Of a DNA stretch of 64,000 nucleotides, positions 10,548-21,615 are shown in pieces. The notes below the pieces were generated by a model. It did not search any database. It had not been told where the DNA came from and worked only from the letters and a program-made list of their open reading frames with translations. Location: the NCBI GenBank assembly GCA_025331435.1, contig JAIWNI010000111.1, forward strand, positions 28,602 through 92,601. Direction: 5' to 3'. A program made the translations under genes and the position numbers. This DNA is from Choanephora cucurbitarum. Lineage: Eukaryota; Mucoromycota; Mucoromycetes; Mucorales; Choanephoraceae. Within the stretch, counting starts at the first letter, position 1. Each line of letters begins with the position of its first letter.

Positions 10548-13203
10548 ATGTTTACACTCACAAATCAACTAGACCCTGTCAACAATACAGATCCTATTGT
10601 GAAACCCATCTTAGTCAACAGTCCTACCCAGACATCATCTATCATTGATCCCAAAAGGATTTTAGAGTCCATTAAGACAAGTTGTCCTTCAGAAGACAAT
10701 GAGCATCATCAGACAAATATAGATGATTTTGAAATGAAACAACCAATAGGTAAAATAAACCCCAAAAAAAAAAGAAGAATGATTCATTCATGCATGTAAA
10801 TGCATATTAGGCTATGGATCGTCTGCCATTGTATATCGCGCAACTTATTTGCCTCAAAACAAACGAGTGGCTATCAAAGTCATTGATTTGGACATGTTTG
10901 AACGAAACCAGATTGATGGATTACGAGTATGTATCCCATGAGAGATCCGTGTGTTCAAATCCCCTTATGTTGATGTATAGAGAGAAACAGCATTGATGGC
11001 ACTATCCAAACATCCTCATGTGTTACAAGTCTATGGTTCATTTATGCATGGATCTAAACTTCATATAGTCACACCTTATATGGCAGTAGGCAAGTAAGGC
11101 CACAGACTGTATTTATGATCAGATAGATAACCCCTTCTTCTTTGTTGTCGATAGGTTCTTGTCTAGATATCATGAAACTCAGTTTTCCTGAGGGACTGGA
11201 TGAGATCAGTATTGCCACTATTTTAAAACAGGCCTTGGAAGGTTTAGCTTATCTACACAAAAATGGACACATTCATCGTGATGTAAAGGCCGGTAATTTA
11301 CTGATGGATCAGAATGGTGCTGTCCTCTTGGCTGACTTTGGTGTATCGAGTTCATTGATGGAAACAGGCGAGAGGGGTATGAGAAAGACCTTTGTTGGTA
11401 CGGTAAGTGAAGCGCTTTATAAAGTACATGACCATCAATTAAGACACACATATATATACAATAGCCTTGTTGGATGGCTCCTGAAGTGATGGAACAAGCA
11501 GATTATGACTATAAAGCAGATATCTGGAGTTTTGGTATTACTGCGATCGAACTTGCAACAGGACATGCACCTTTTGCTAAACTTCCTCCTTTAAAGGTAA
11601 TTCATATAAAATGTTAAAAAAAAGTGGAATACATTGACCTGTCCTTGACGCATAGTATAGGTCTTGATGATGACATTAAATAATGAACCACCCACACTCT
11701 CTCGTGAGACACCAACAAACAAATTCTCAAAGGCCTTTAAGGAAATGATTGATCTATGTCTACATAAGGATCCTACCAAACGGTAACTATGATTTAAAAC
11801 AAAAAAAAAAGTACCAACCGCTTAAACTTCTCTAGTCCCACCTCAGACAAGTTGCTTCAACATCCATTTTTCAAACAAGCCAAAAAGCACGAATGGTTAG
11901 CCAAACATTTGATTGCAGATATCCCGCCTATCGACTGCAGACCCATCAAGAAATTCCCGCATAAGTCAACTGCCTCGACAAGCACGGACGAATGGGACTT
12001 TAATGAGGATAAGAAAGGAATGTCTGATGTATGCCAGCCTCTGCCTGACTTGCATGTACCTAAGCGCCATATATCCTTTGGTCATGTTGTTGTCCGTAAA
12101 CCTTCACAACACCATGTCTCTTCTGTCTCTTGGTCCTATAGTCCCTCTTACCCAGCATCTACAATGGCCTCTCCTCCTTTTGGTTCCACGCAAAGTAAAA
12201 AAAAAAAAAAATCAAAAGAAACTCTAGTTTTTTACTTATGCTCTTATGTAGTATCAAGAAAAGGTAGAGCCCTTAGCGATGACTTTAAAATAGAGCCCTC
12301 ACAAATAGCAAACAGTAGTAGGCACCGTCATCAAGGTTCAGCTCCTTTTTCATTTTTGACTGATGTAACTTTAACCTCACGAAATAGAGAGAGAGACACT
12401 CATCCATTTTTTTTTTTTGGTTAGGATACCAACAAAAATACCGATCCGTCTATCAACTATAAAGGAAGACCAAGACATAGTAGTCTTCATGAAAAGACGC
12501 CTTCTGTAAGCTTTTCAGAAGAAACCACAAGACTGCCTAACGGTAAAACGCTATATCGTACCATCAGTCATGATAACAATATGAGTAATGTAAAAGGAGA
12601 TTTAGACACAAAGAATGAAGTTATCTAAATACTTCAAATAGATAGAAAATCACGTCCTCATTATCAACTATCGTCTCCTACTGTTTCTTTAACTCATCAT
12701 AGTTCAAGTGCATCTGCCAGTTCGTGTCCTCTCACAAGAGAAAAGACAGTATCCCATTCAAAGGGAAGCCTTTCAGCTGACCTGACGATAGAGTCACGAA
12801 AAGTAGGCAGATTTGAGTTGACAACCAACGATCACAGTCGACACCCCATGGACACCTCAGGCAATTCATTACGAATTAACAAGCGTATGCCAGTGATCTA
12901 TAGTCAGATTGATGAACTGCTAAGACAGAATAATGTTCAAAAGCAACTGTTGAGTGAGCTCTGTTCTTCTTTTACTCAAGTGCCTAAAACACCTGTGAAC
13001 GAAACAAAGACTACTCAACAAGAACTTGTTTCAGTGGTAGTAATGTGTCTTATATAAGTTTTTTATTACACAAGAAAGACTTATGTATTTTATTATAGGA
13101 AGAGCTTGAACAACGTCTTCAATCGTATCAACGCGAAAACTTGCTTTTACAAAGAGAAAATGAAACAATGAGAAGACAACTTGAGCTCCTTAAAAACCAT
13201 TAA
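10548..13203 (+). CDS. Ste20-group protein kinase, OSR1/SPAK (Fray)-like
   Basis: Eleven exons: 10548..10749, 10811..10926, 10981..11089, 11155..11402, 11465..11596, 11661..11782, 11836..12194, 12252..12364, 12425..12584, 12642..13036, 13099..13203; 686 residues with every phase consistent. Kinase domain at about residues 60-330: glycine loop [21 protein letters not shown], catalytic [19 protein letters not shown], activation segment [15 protein letters not shown], then [16 protein letters not shown]. This pattern is closest to OSR1/SPAK. Animal members carry a CCT docking domain after the kinase; here the tail is Ser-rich and ends in a coiled coil ([11 protein letters not shown]...LELLKNH). 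Intron 3 uses a GC donor (AG|GCAAGT). Boundaries in the low-complexity tail (exons 7-10) are less certain than in the kinase domain. Confidence 0.85.
11090..11154 (+). other. GC-AG intron in the Ste20-type kinase gene
   Basis: The exon ends GCAGTAG and the intron begins GCAAGT, the strong consensus for a GC donor, ending at ATAG. With it the protein reads [12 protein letters not shown], in line with the family and in phase. Using the nearby GTAAGG donor instead would shift the frame, and reading through gives a stop. Confidence 0.8.
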
Positions 13204-13560
13204 AAAAAATGGCTTAAATTTTCATTTTTGTTTATATAATAAAAAAACCAATTTTTTCTTTTAACTACAAGAAATTCTTATAGTTTAAAAGAAAAAAGGG
13301 TTAACAAAAAATTAGGGTAAACTTCCTTAATGTCCCGCAACCACGGAAATCTTTAGTAAAAGGCGAAAGATTTATCCGATCTGAGCACAGGACAGAAGTA
13401 CAAATAATTTATAAAATGGAGAGAAAAGTGTCCTTTTTATACTTTTTCTTTAGACATCTCTGAGATTAAAAGATGAGACTGTTTATTGTAGGAGCAGTCT
13501 CAAAAGCAGGAACGCCGTGATGCTATCCAAAAAAAGAAACGTTGTGACACTTTTATAACT
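13204..13560. other. Intergenic between convergent genes
   Basis: This is the 3' flank of two genes that converge (kinase and unknown protein). It is AT-rich with several A-runs. Nothing further is recognised. Confidence 0.45.
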
Positions 13561-14121
13561 TTAAGAGGAAACATTTAGCTTTATTGTGCGTGGCTTAATC
13601 CTCTTGATAAAATGAATCATCTGGTGAATGACAGAAACTATATAGCCTACATACTGACAAAATGGATTTTTGCAATAAGCAGCATTGCCATGGATAAAAT
13701 CATCGTCTAGCCAAGTCAATTGATAGCGCGTTTCAAACTGGGCTCGTGTTATCGTATCTGTTCTACGCTCAAATGATTTAAGCAGGTCATTGATAAGCTG
13801 CAATGTCTCTATCTGCATGCTTCCAATCTTTTCAATTGGCTGTCTTTCATCTAGCATGGATTGCAAATTGAGTTGAATGACATCAAGTGTTGAGTGCCAA
13901 TGGCCAATACTTTCACAAACATAACAATCTAAGGGAAATCGCTCTTCTTTCCCTGCAGGAAGTTTGCAACATGCTACCACAGGTGGGTATATTCTTCTAG
14001 ACCATTGTTGTGCAATAACAAAGGACCTTGCCTGATGCAAGTAATGTATAAGTTGAGATACAGAATACCATCGTAACTCTTTTAATATCTCGGGTGTCTG
14101 TATCTTCCAGTTTGTGTACAT
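13561..14121 (-). CDS. Uncharacterised protein
   Basis: A single open frame of 186 residues that I do not recognise. It is balanced in composition, with conserved-looking tryptophans (LRWYSVSQLIHYLHQA, GHWHSTLDVIQ), a CxxC pair (CYVCE) and a C-terminal hydrophobic helix (YVGYIVSVIHQMIHF) followed by a basic end. The pattern could fit a small zinc-binding or membrane-associated protein, but no function can be assigned. TTGGTTTAG lies 3 bases before the ATG and looks like an intron acceptor, so the gene may have a 5' exon or 5' UTR intron that I could not locate. Its length and codon use suggest a real gene rather than a chance frame. Confidence 0.5.
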   Translation of the reverse strand: MYTNWKIQTPEILKELRWYSVSQLIHYLHQARSFVIAQQWSRRIYPPVVACCKLPAGKEERFPLDCYVCESIGHWHSTLDVIQLNLQSMLDERQPIEKIGSMQIETLQLINDLLKSFERRTDTITRAQFETRYQLTWLDDDFIHGNAAYCKNPFCQYVGYIVSVIHQMIHFIKRIKPRTIKLNVSS

Positions 14122-14895
14122 ATTCTAAACCAACAAAATAAAGGAAGAAAAAAGAAGAAGAAGAGATCAACTGATGCTATGTTCTTTGATATTGTTGTTA
14201 AGAAACCATTGATTGAATCTGCAATGGTCGTCACTCTTTGCTTTAGCACAATGAAATAGTTGTTTGGGATGATTTTTATGTGTCGTATATATCGCACTAT
14301 CAATTACAAATAGTCTCTTTTTTTTTTTATTTCAGCTTCTTAGACTTCTCTTGGTTTCTAACTGGTCTTTTTCTTTACTGAAGATTAAAAATCATCTATC
14401 AAACCCTAATCTATCACAGTCTGGTGAATTCATAGTGTGAGACACGGGTTGCTTACAAAAAGGAGATATCTGTTTCCAAAACACTAAATGCATTTTCCTA
14501 ATAAATTTTTGACAACTCGTCTTTTCTTAAAAAAAAAACTAAAGTTACACGACGCTTATGTCAACTGAGCCTAAAGATAAGCACCGGTATACCGGTTAAT
14601 CTCTGCCTATATCCACTCTAGATCAAGTGTATCATCAAACAGTTGTGTCTTGTGTTTCTGATGAATCATTGTGTTTCTCTACTGCTTGTACTAAATGAGT
14701 CATCATAATCTTCCTTTTTTTGATAAAATGCATAAATGTATTTTTAAAAAAGAAACACGATTGGCCAAAGTAGTTACAACAAGCCTTTATTAGAACATCC
14801 ATCTCATCCTAAATCAGGCTCCGCACTCTACAAAAAAAAATATAAAAATCTGATGCTGCTTTGTAATCATTTTCTTCAACTAAACATATAAAAAC
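14122..14895. other. Divergent intergenic region
   Basis: It separates the leftward unknown gene from the rightward thioesterase gene. It contains a T-run at about 14321-14330, A-runs near 14530 and 14831, and a perfect 14-bp palindrome listed separately. No gene is seen. Confidence 0.45.
14583..14596. promoter_or_regulatory. Perfect 14-bp palindrome ACCGGTATACCGGT
   Basis: The sequence ACCGGTATACCGGT is its own reverse complement. It contains inverted CGG/CCG triplets around TATA, a geometry used by dimeric Zn2Cys6 factors in fungi. It stands in the shared upstream region of two divergent genes. A regulatory role is inference from symmetry and position alone. Confidence 0.35.
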
Positions 14896-16566
14896 ATGCG
14901 AGTTGCTTGTCAAAGAAATATACATAAGATATCAAGTCAACTGAGAAACGTTGTCTCGAGACAAACAAATCCGGCCATTTTGACCAAATGTGCTGCCTTT
15001 CATTCTTCTACTACTGTAAATGAATTCAAAGAAGGTAATGAATGTACTTTAGACACGCTCTGGTTTATCACTAACTAGCAAACAGACTTTCAAACGAATT
15101 ACAGCGTAAGACCCACTGGATTTTGGGCCGATAAGATCTTGCAACATGAATCGAAAAAGTCAACTGCTCAACCATCGAAGCCTCGAAAACTCATTGATCG
15201 AACAGTATGTATTTAGATGGAAATACCCAAATCATATAAATAACAAGTCTCGGTTCAGATGAAAGATAGTTATATGGAAGAATACCTTCCTTTTAAGTCA
15301 TTACCTGAACTATTGGAAGAATATGTCTTTTCAGATGGTACTATTCGAACAGGCAAATTGTTAGAAGGTAAGAAATCACATGAGACTATATTTATATTTT
15401 TTTTTCTCATTCTATCATGACAGATTTGGATGCATTAGCAGGAGCTATAGCTTATAAGCATATTGATAACGGGGATCAAGAAGCTTCACCTGTCACTATT
15501 GTCACTGCAAGTGTAGATCGCTTGGATTTGTTTTTACCAAAAGCAGGTGTACAGAATTACAAGCTTAGTGGCCATGTCACCTATGTTGGTAGTAGTTCGA
15601 TGGAAAGTAAGTTAAATTCTTGGAGAGAGATGAGTTTACCGAGATTCTCATTGCTTTGTGCATCCAACACTAGTATTTATTAAGGCAGAGACTGTACCAG
15701 AAGACGAATTCAACAACAGCCCCCATAAATCCTTTGAAAATCCCGAAAATCTTGGTATTCTCGGTAGAAACACTGTTCTAGCAACCCGATTCACCATGGT
15801 CGCTATTGATTCGATCACACAAAAGCCTGTCAAGATCAATCCATTAAAGCTCACCTCACCTGCAGAAGAGCGACTGTTTGAGATGGCAGAGGCAAACAAA
15901 AAGAGAAAGAAGCGTGCGGCAGAAACATCACTTACTCGCCAACCACCCACACCTGAAGAGCGTCTTGATATTCACGATATCTTTCTCCAATACTCTCAAT
16001 ATCTACATGGGGAAGGAACAGATGATTACTTGACTGCTAATCCAGCAGATAACAGACAACCCTTGCCAGAGCACTTGGTCTGGATGCGCGATACAAAGAT
16101 CGAAAGTAATTTCATCATGCAGCCTCAAGACCGTAACATTCACAACAACATCTTTGGTGGTTATCTGATGCGTCGTGCCTATGAATTGGCTTATGCCAAC
16201 ACAGCTCTTTTCATGAAAACCTCTTCTCCTACTCTGTTATCGATGGATGAAGTCACCTTCAGAAAGCCTGTTCATGTGGGTACATTACTCAATTTGAGAT
16301 CTGCCATTGTCTTATCGGAGGGATATCCTCATCGTACAGTGCAAGTACGTGTGATGGCTGAGGTTGTCAATATGGAGAAGGACACACGTGAGACCACGAA
16401 TGTGTTTCATTTCACTTTAGCCAGCGGAAATGATAAAATCAAACTTCGTCGTATCCTTCCTAGAACTTATGCAGAAACTATGTTATGGATTGACGCTAAA
16501 CGTCGACGCTTTCAAGGTATTCATGCCAGACATGCTATGCTTGAAGCTGGTATAGCACAGAATTAG
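14896..16566 (+). CDS. Mitochondrial acyl-CoA thioesterase (ACOT9-like, double hotdog)
   Basis: Five exons: 14896..15034, 15086..15204, 15259..15367, 15424..15606, 15674..16566; 480 residues. The first 45 residues are rich in Arg, Ser and Asn without acids, a good mitochondrial presequence. Two hotdog domains follow. The first has FSDGTIRTGKLLEDLDALAG and GHVTYVGSSSMEIFIKAE; the second has HNNIFGGYLMRRAYELAYA and TNVFHFTLASG, with TYAETMLWIDAKRR at the end. ACOT9-type enzymes hydrolyse acyl-CoA to free acid and CoA in mitochondria. The last intron (15607-15673) was chosen because only its CACTAG acceptor gives the uninterrupted MEIFIKAE strand. The stop lies 41 bp from that of the convergent reductase gene. 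Confidence 0.9.
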
Positions 16567-16607
16567 ATAGATAGATATATATTTTTAATTTGCAAAATAA
16601 AAGAAAA

Positions 16608-17746
16608 TTAATCAAAAAGAGGGATGCCGAAACCGAAAATCATAGGATCATTGAATCTTTGGTTGGATCTTAAATCATCCAAGGCCTTGTTGTCTTGTTC
16701 ATCTAACTTGATGTTCAAGATATCAAAGTTGCTCTTCATTCTGTCGACATTGACACTCTTGGGAATAACAGCAATTTCTCTATCCAAAGCCCAACGGAGC
16801 AAGACCTGACCGGCAGATACATTATGCTTGTTACCAATAGACTTGACTTGGTCGTGTTCAAGCAAGGACTGGTAGTCCTTACCAGAGTCACTCAAGTTGA
16901 CATAAGATGTAGGACCAAAAGAAGAGTAGGCAGTCACTTGAATGCCTTGATCCTTGACCCACTTGACCAAACGCTCTTGAGGCAAGTAAGGATGAAGTTC
17001 AATCTACATATACACATCAATTAGCTTTTTCCCCTTCTTCTATAGAAATTAAAAGTAAACAAATTACTTGTAAGACAGCAGGCTTGATTTTGGCATAAGT
17101 CAACATGTCCATAATGGCTTGACAGTTGAAATTGGCAACACCAATGTTACGTGTCAAGTTAGCTTCAACAAGCTTTTCCATTTCAGCCCAACATTCATGA
17201 ATAGGAGAGCGTTCCAAAGTCAAGGTGTCAACACCTGGAACATACCATTCAGGAGGATACTTGACAGAAGGATCAACGTATTGCAAAGGAATAGGGACTA
17301 AAAGGAAAAAAAGGATGTTGAGATCTTCTTTCTCTTTCGAAAAAGATTATTACTTACAGTGAATCAAGTAGAGATCAAAATAATCAAGACCCCAATCCTT
17401 CAATTGTCTATCGAAAGCAGCACGTACATGTTGCTTGCTGTGGAAAGTGTTCCATAACTTGGTGACAACTAATACCCTGACTTAGTATACATTCAACCTA
17501 CATGTACACTGACTTACTGAAGAGATCTTCACGCTTGACCAATCCTTCCTTGATGGCTTTGTTGATGCCACGACCTACTTCGACTTCATTGCCATAATCA
17601 CAAGCACCATCAAAGAGTCTGTAACCGACTTTGATGGCTTGATAGACAGTGTCTTCAGCGTCTTTCTTGTCGATCTTCCAGCAGCCAAAGCCGCGAAGAG
17701 GCATCTTGTCACCTGTGCGATCCAAAGTAACGTAATCGGTAGTCAT
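16608..17746 (-). CDS. Aldo-keto reductase, D-xylose reductase type
   Basis: Four exons, complement(16608..17003, 17068..17297, 17358..17468, 17518..17746), 321 residues, the size of fungal xylose reductases (AKR2B). Family marks are [11 protein letters not shown], the catalytic DGACDYGNE (D46, Y51), the lysine in [22 protein letters not shown], and the coenzyme motif [14 protein letters not shown]. The C-terminus [18 protein letters not shown] is also typical. Such enzymes reduce xylose and related aldoses with NADPH or NADH in the cytosol. The frame stays open upstream of ATG 17746 through a hydrophobic stretch, but alignment with the family favours [16 protein letters not shown] as the true N-terminus. 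Confidence 0.9.
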
Positions 17747-20453
17747 GTTGCGTAATAAAGTAATGTCAAATGGTGAAAGCACCAAAGAAAATGCAAATGC
17801 GATTATAAATATTTTCTTTTTCAGAGTCCCGGTTACACCAGAAGCAGTTTCGAATAAACAAACCAAATGATGCCATTGTCAATCCAGATAAACCATCGAG
17901 TGTTTGACATGATTTGTCAGAACAATTAATTGATGTAAATAAAGGTTACATTTTTTTCTTTCTTTCTTTGTTTTTTGCCTCAGTTGAATGCTACAGTAAC
18001 CATATACGTTCTTGTCAAAGATGGCTTCAGCTTTTCCTCTGTTTAGAATGCTTATAGCGCGGTATTCAAAACAGGCTTAGAGAATTTATTTCATACTTTA
18101 AGCCAGCGACTTGATGATGATTTCAATATGACCTCTATTAAAAAAAAAGCTGAGTAGATTCGCGTTCACTTGAGGATAAACCCTTGTTTAATTCCAATAT
18201 ATCTACTGATTAAACAGTTACTTGCATTAGATTGGTATGAACTCTCTTGAGAGGAAGCATTTATCTGTCGTCAATCATTTCGCGTCTGTCTTCCATCTTC
18301 AGAAAAATAAAGTACACAAGTTTTTTAGTGCAACCTAATACAACGGTTTTTCTTTTTGAGATCGAGTACCTGGGTAATTTTGATCAAGTCATCCTGGTTT
18401 AAGCTTTGACTCAATACTTTTCATGTGAAAGCTCAATAGAAGAAGACATTGTTTTGCTTTGTTTATTATGCATTTAGTTTAGTCTGAATCTTCAAAGCTA
18501 ATTTCAAGTTGCGATAAGGACGATTGATACTATGTTATATCAAAGCAGACTTTAGATAGAATGACTAAATGTAGTGTTCCTGCTTTACAACACACTCTTA
18601 GATTTGAACGTTGTTTGTCTCTTTTTTTTTATTTTCACATAGTTCATAAAAGTGCAAGAAACTACATTCATGAAAGCGGGGAATAAATACAAACATTATC
18701 AACCAAAAATCTACCTAGTCAATTGCTTGTAGAACAAAATGAACATGGTGAACTAGAATTACAGCCACCCTTCAAGTAGGGTTGTCTAGTTGAAACATTA
18801 AAAAAAAAGTCACCTCGCTGAATATGATGACTCAACAAGAAAGTCTGTACTACGAGTAACCTTGAACTATCTTGCCTATAGACTGAATAAGTCACTTCCT
18901 CAGACGGACTCATTGAAATAGACGTGTATACACTTAAAGAAATAAACGCGTCATGGAAAACACATCAATCACGATTAGTTTCAGGTCATTTCAGATTTGT
19001 AAAACTCAAGTTGAAAGAAAGTACTTACAAAACTAGAATAAGCGAATGTTCTACTTGATCAATAATTCGGATGAACCCCCCCCCTCCTTCCCTCCTCTTT
19101 TACTCTCTTTCTATACGCTGTATCATATTTTTGTAAACCAATAACGTAGCCGTGTTTTAACAGCTTTGTCTTTCAAACGAGTTATCATTTTTGTTCTATC
19201 TATTTGTTTGATTGCCAGATTTCAAGTAATATCATCAGTGAGTACTTGTCTATTATACATAAAACACAGCCTATAAAAACGAGAAAGACAAGAGTAACGG
19301 CTTCATGATGGTGTGATATGATGGTATAAGGCACTAAACTCGCTGAACATTTCAAAGTTATGGTTTATTACTGAATATTTCCTTTTGGCTTGATTGTGCT
19401 CAAGATAACGGCCAACAGTGTCTGTTTTCTATATACGCATAAAAAGACTTAAAGCAAGCCCACTCAAATAAAATGGCAACAAAAGTCAGATGCTTTTGAA
19501 CCAGACACAACTTAAGGTCATGTCAAACAGAAAGGAAGAATACTATTACTTGATCTATCCAGAAAATCCCTGAGCAAAAGCCTGTTATCTTATCACAGAC
19601 GTCACTAGCGCTGTGATGTTTGTTTTGTACTACTTGCTTGTTTGTCAGATAATTAAGCTTTGACCAAGATGTCATTCTCTTCGTTCTATTGCAAAGCTAT
19701 TGATTTGTTCTCTCTTGGAAAGGATGAAGAAGCAAGAGAGTATGTTTACTCTATCGCTTTTAAGCATACAAATAAGATCTCATAAATTGATCTTTCGACA
19801 ACTTTTTTTTTCCAAGAAACACTATTTAACCATAAACGGAATGTACACGTCTATTCTCGATCGGTACTGGTTCTACTATCTAAAACCTGAAAAATGGGAA
19901 ACATGAAAAAAATACTAATTCTTGTAGAGAACTGGGAAGGATATTCCTGTGTTGCCAATACGTATAAATCGAAAGTAACTGGTGAAGGAGAATAGAGAAG
20001 TTTAGCTCATTGTTGAGATGCACTGCAGTACAAACAAAGTTAAACGCTTTATATTACTCTCAGATGAATTGAAAAAGAAGGAAGCCTATAAACATTCTGT
20101 ATCAAGGACATGAATAAAGCTTCCCCTTTAAAAAGAAGAAGAAAAGAAAGGGTTTTGCGTACTTGTGATAGGAATGAAAGGATATAATGTTGAGTGTGTG
20201 TGTGTATGTAGATTTCTACCCCTCTTTTTTTTCTTCTCGCTCTGGCACTAAAAAAAAAGGTTCTCGTGACTCAACATGAATAGGTGTTGTTATGAGTCAC
20301 AGTGTCTCTGAATTTAATGTATAATCCTAATATGGCAATCTAAGATAGCAGCTAGATGGACTCCGCTAGACTTGATTGAATCTATATAAATATATGCAGA
20401 TCTCATTGAGCAGAACTATCTTTATCTTCTTCTCTCTCTCAATTTGTTTCATT
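17747..20453. other. Long gene-poor region
   Basis: About 2.7 kb in which I find no convincing protein gene on either strand. Only short open frames without family resemblance occur. There are scattered A/T runs, a C-run at 19078-19086 and a short GT repeat near 20195. The right end holds the promoter of ornithine carbamoyltransferase. A non-coding RNA gene or an unrecognised multi-exon gene cannot be excluded. Confidence 0.4.
20383..20390 (+). promoter_or_regulatory. TATA box of the ornithine carbamoyltransferase gene
   Basis: TATATAAA lies 64 bp upstream of ATG 20454. A TATA element normally sets initiation about 30 bp downstream, which would leave the in-frame ATG at 20394 outside the mRNA and make 20454 the first usable start. 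It is followed by a pyrimidine-rich leader. Confidence 0.5.
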
Positions 20454-21615
20454 ATGTCTGCTATCTCAATTAAGACCCAAAAGCCTAATCATTTCATTAC
20501 TACCGCTGATTACACTGCAGAACAATTATATGATCTCGTTGATCGTGCTATCAAATTCAAAGTGGAATCCAAATACAACCATCCTCAAGCTAGAACTGAA
20601 TACCCTTTGACCGGCAAGACCATGGCTCTCATGTTCTCTAAGCGTTCTACTCGTACTCGTGTTGCTACTGAAACTGCTGTAGGCTATTTAGGTAAATTTT
20701 AGACAGATAGTTTTGAATATACAAGGATTTTAATTAATCCATGATAATAGGTGGTAAAGCCATGTTCTTGGGTTCTCAAGATATTCAACTTGGTGTCAAT
20801 GAATCTCTTGTTGATACTTCTCGTGTTGTCAGTTCAATGGTCAATGGTATTATGGCTCGTGTGGGTGCTCATGAAGAGATTGAGGTAAAGAAAAAGAAAA
20901 AACTGAGATGAGAAAATCAAATAAGCTGATAATCTATCTTTTTTTTTTAAAGACTCTTGCAAAAGAATCCAAAGTGCCTGTCATCAATGCTTTATCTGAT
21001 AAATACCACCCTACACAAATCCTGGCTGATTTAATGACCATTCATGAATATTATCATAACAAGAAGAACAATGTGCCTAGTGATGTCTATTCTGCTCACA
21101 CACAACATCCCCGTGAAACATTGAAGGGTTTGAAAGTTGCATGGATTGGTGATGCCAACAACATGCTTCAAGAATTTCTTGTCTCTTTCCCCAAGTGTGG
21201 TATCAGTGTCTCTGCTGCCTGTCCTGCTGGTTATACCTGTGATCAAGATGTGATTGATATTGCTAAGGCTGATGCTGACAAGACAGGTGCCTCTGTGATC
21301 TTTACCACAAGCCCTGAAGAAGCTGTCAAGGACTGTGATATCATCATCACCGATACCTGGATCTCTATGGGTCAAGAGGAAGAAAAGAAGCAACGTCTCT
21401 TAGATTTCAAGGGTTACCAAGTGACTTTTGACTTGGCTACTCGCGGTGGTGCTAAACCTGATTGGGTCTTTATGCACTGTCTTCCTCGTAAGCCTGAAGA
21501 AGTAGATGATGAAGTGTTCTATTCTGAACGCTCATTAGTTTTCCCTGAAGCTGAAAACAGAAAATGGACTATTCTTGCCGTTGTTGATGCCTTGATGGTT
21601 AGAGGCGGTATCTAA
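20454..21615 (+). CDS. Ornithine carbamoyltransferase
   Basis: Three exons, 20454..20691, 20751..20884, 20953..21615, 344 residues. The enzyme makes citrulline from ornithine and carbamoyl phosphate in arginine biosynthesis (EC 2.1.3.3). The carbamoyl-phosphate motif FSKRSTRTR is at residues 61-69. DKYHPTQILADLMTI is the second substrate-binding block, and FMHCLPRKPEEVDDEVF carries the ornithine-site HCLP. The start at 20454 gives MSAISIKTQKPNHF with no obvious mitochondrial presequence. An in-frame ATG at 20394 would add a hydrophobic, non-amphipathic leader but sits only a few bases after the TATA box. The protein may thus be cytosolic as in budding yeast (ARG3), though many fungi keep it in mitochondria. 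Confidence 0.95.

Noticed and set aside
10927..10980. tRNA-like B box (GTTCAAATC)
   Set aside because: The T-stem bases do not pair, no A box stands at the right distance, and the segment is an intron of the kinase gene.
15607..15643. A 37-nt intron in the thioesterase gene (acceptor CCGAG)
   Set aside because: It keeps phase but inserts sequence foreign to the family. The CACTAG acceptor at 15673 restores the conserved MEIFIKAE strand.
17747..17866. N-terminal extension of the xylose reductase-type gene from an upstream in-frame ATG
   Set aside because: The added residues are hydrophobic and absent from the family, whose proteins start at the [13 protein letters not shown] position.
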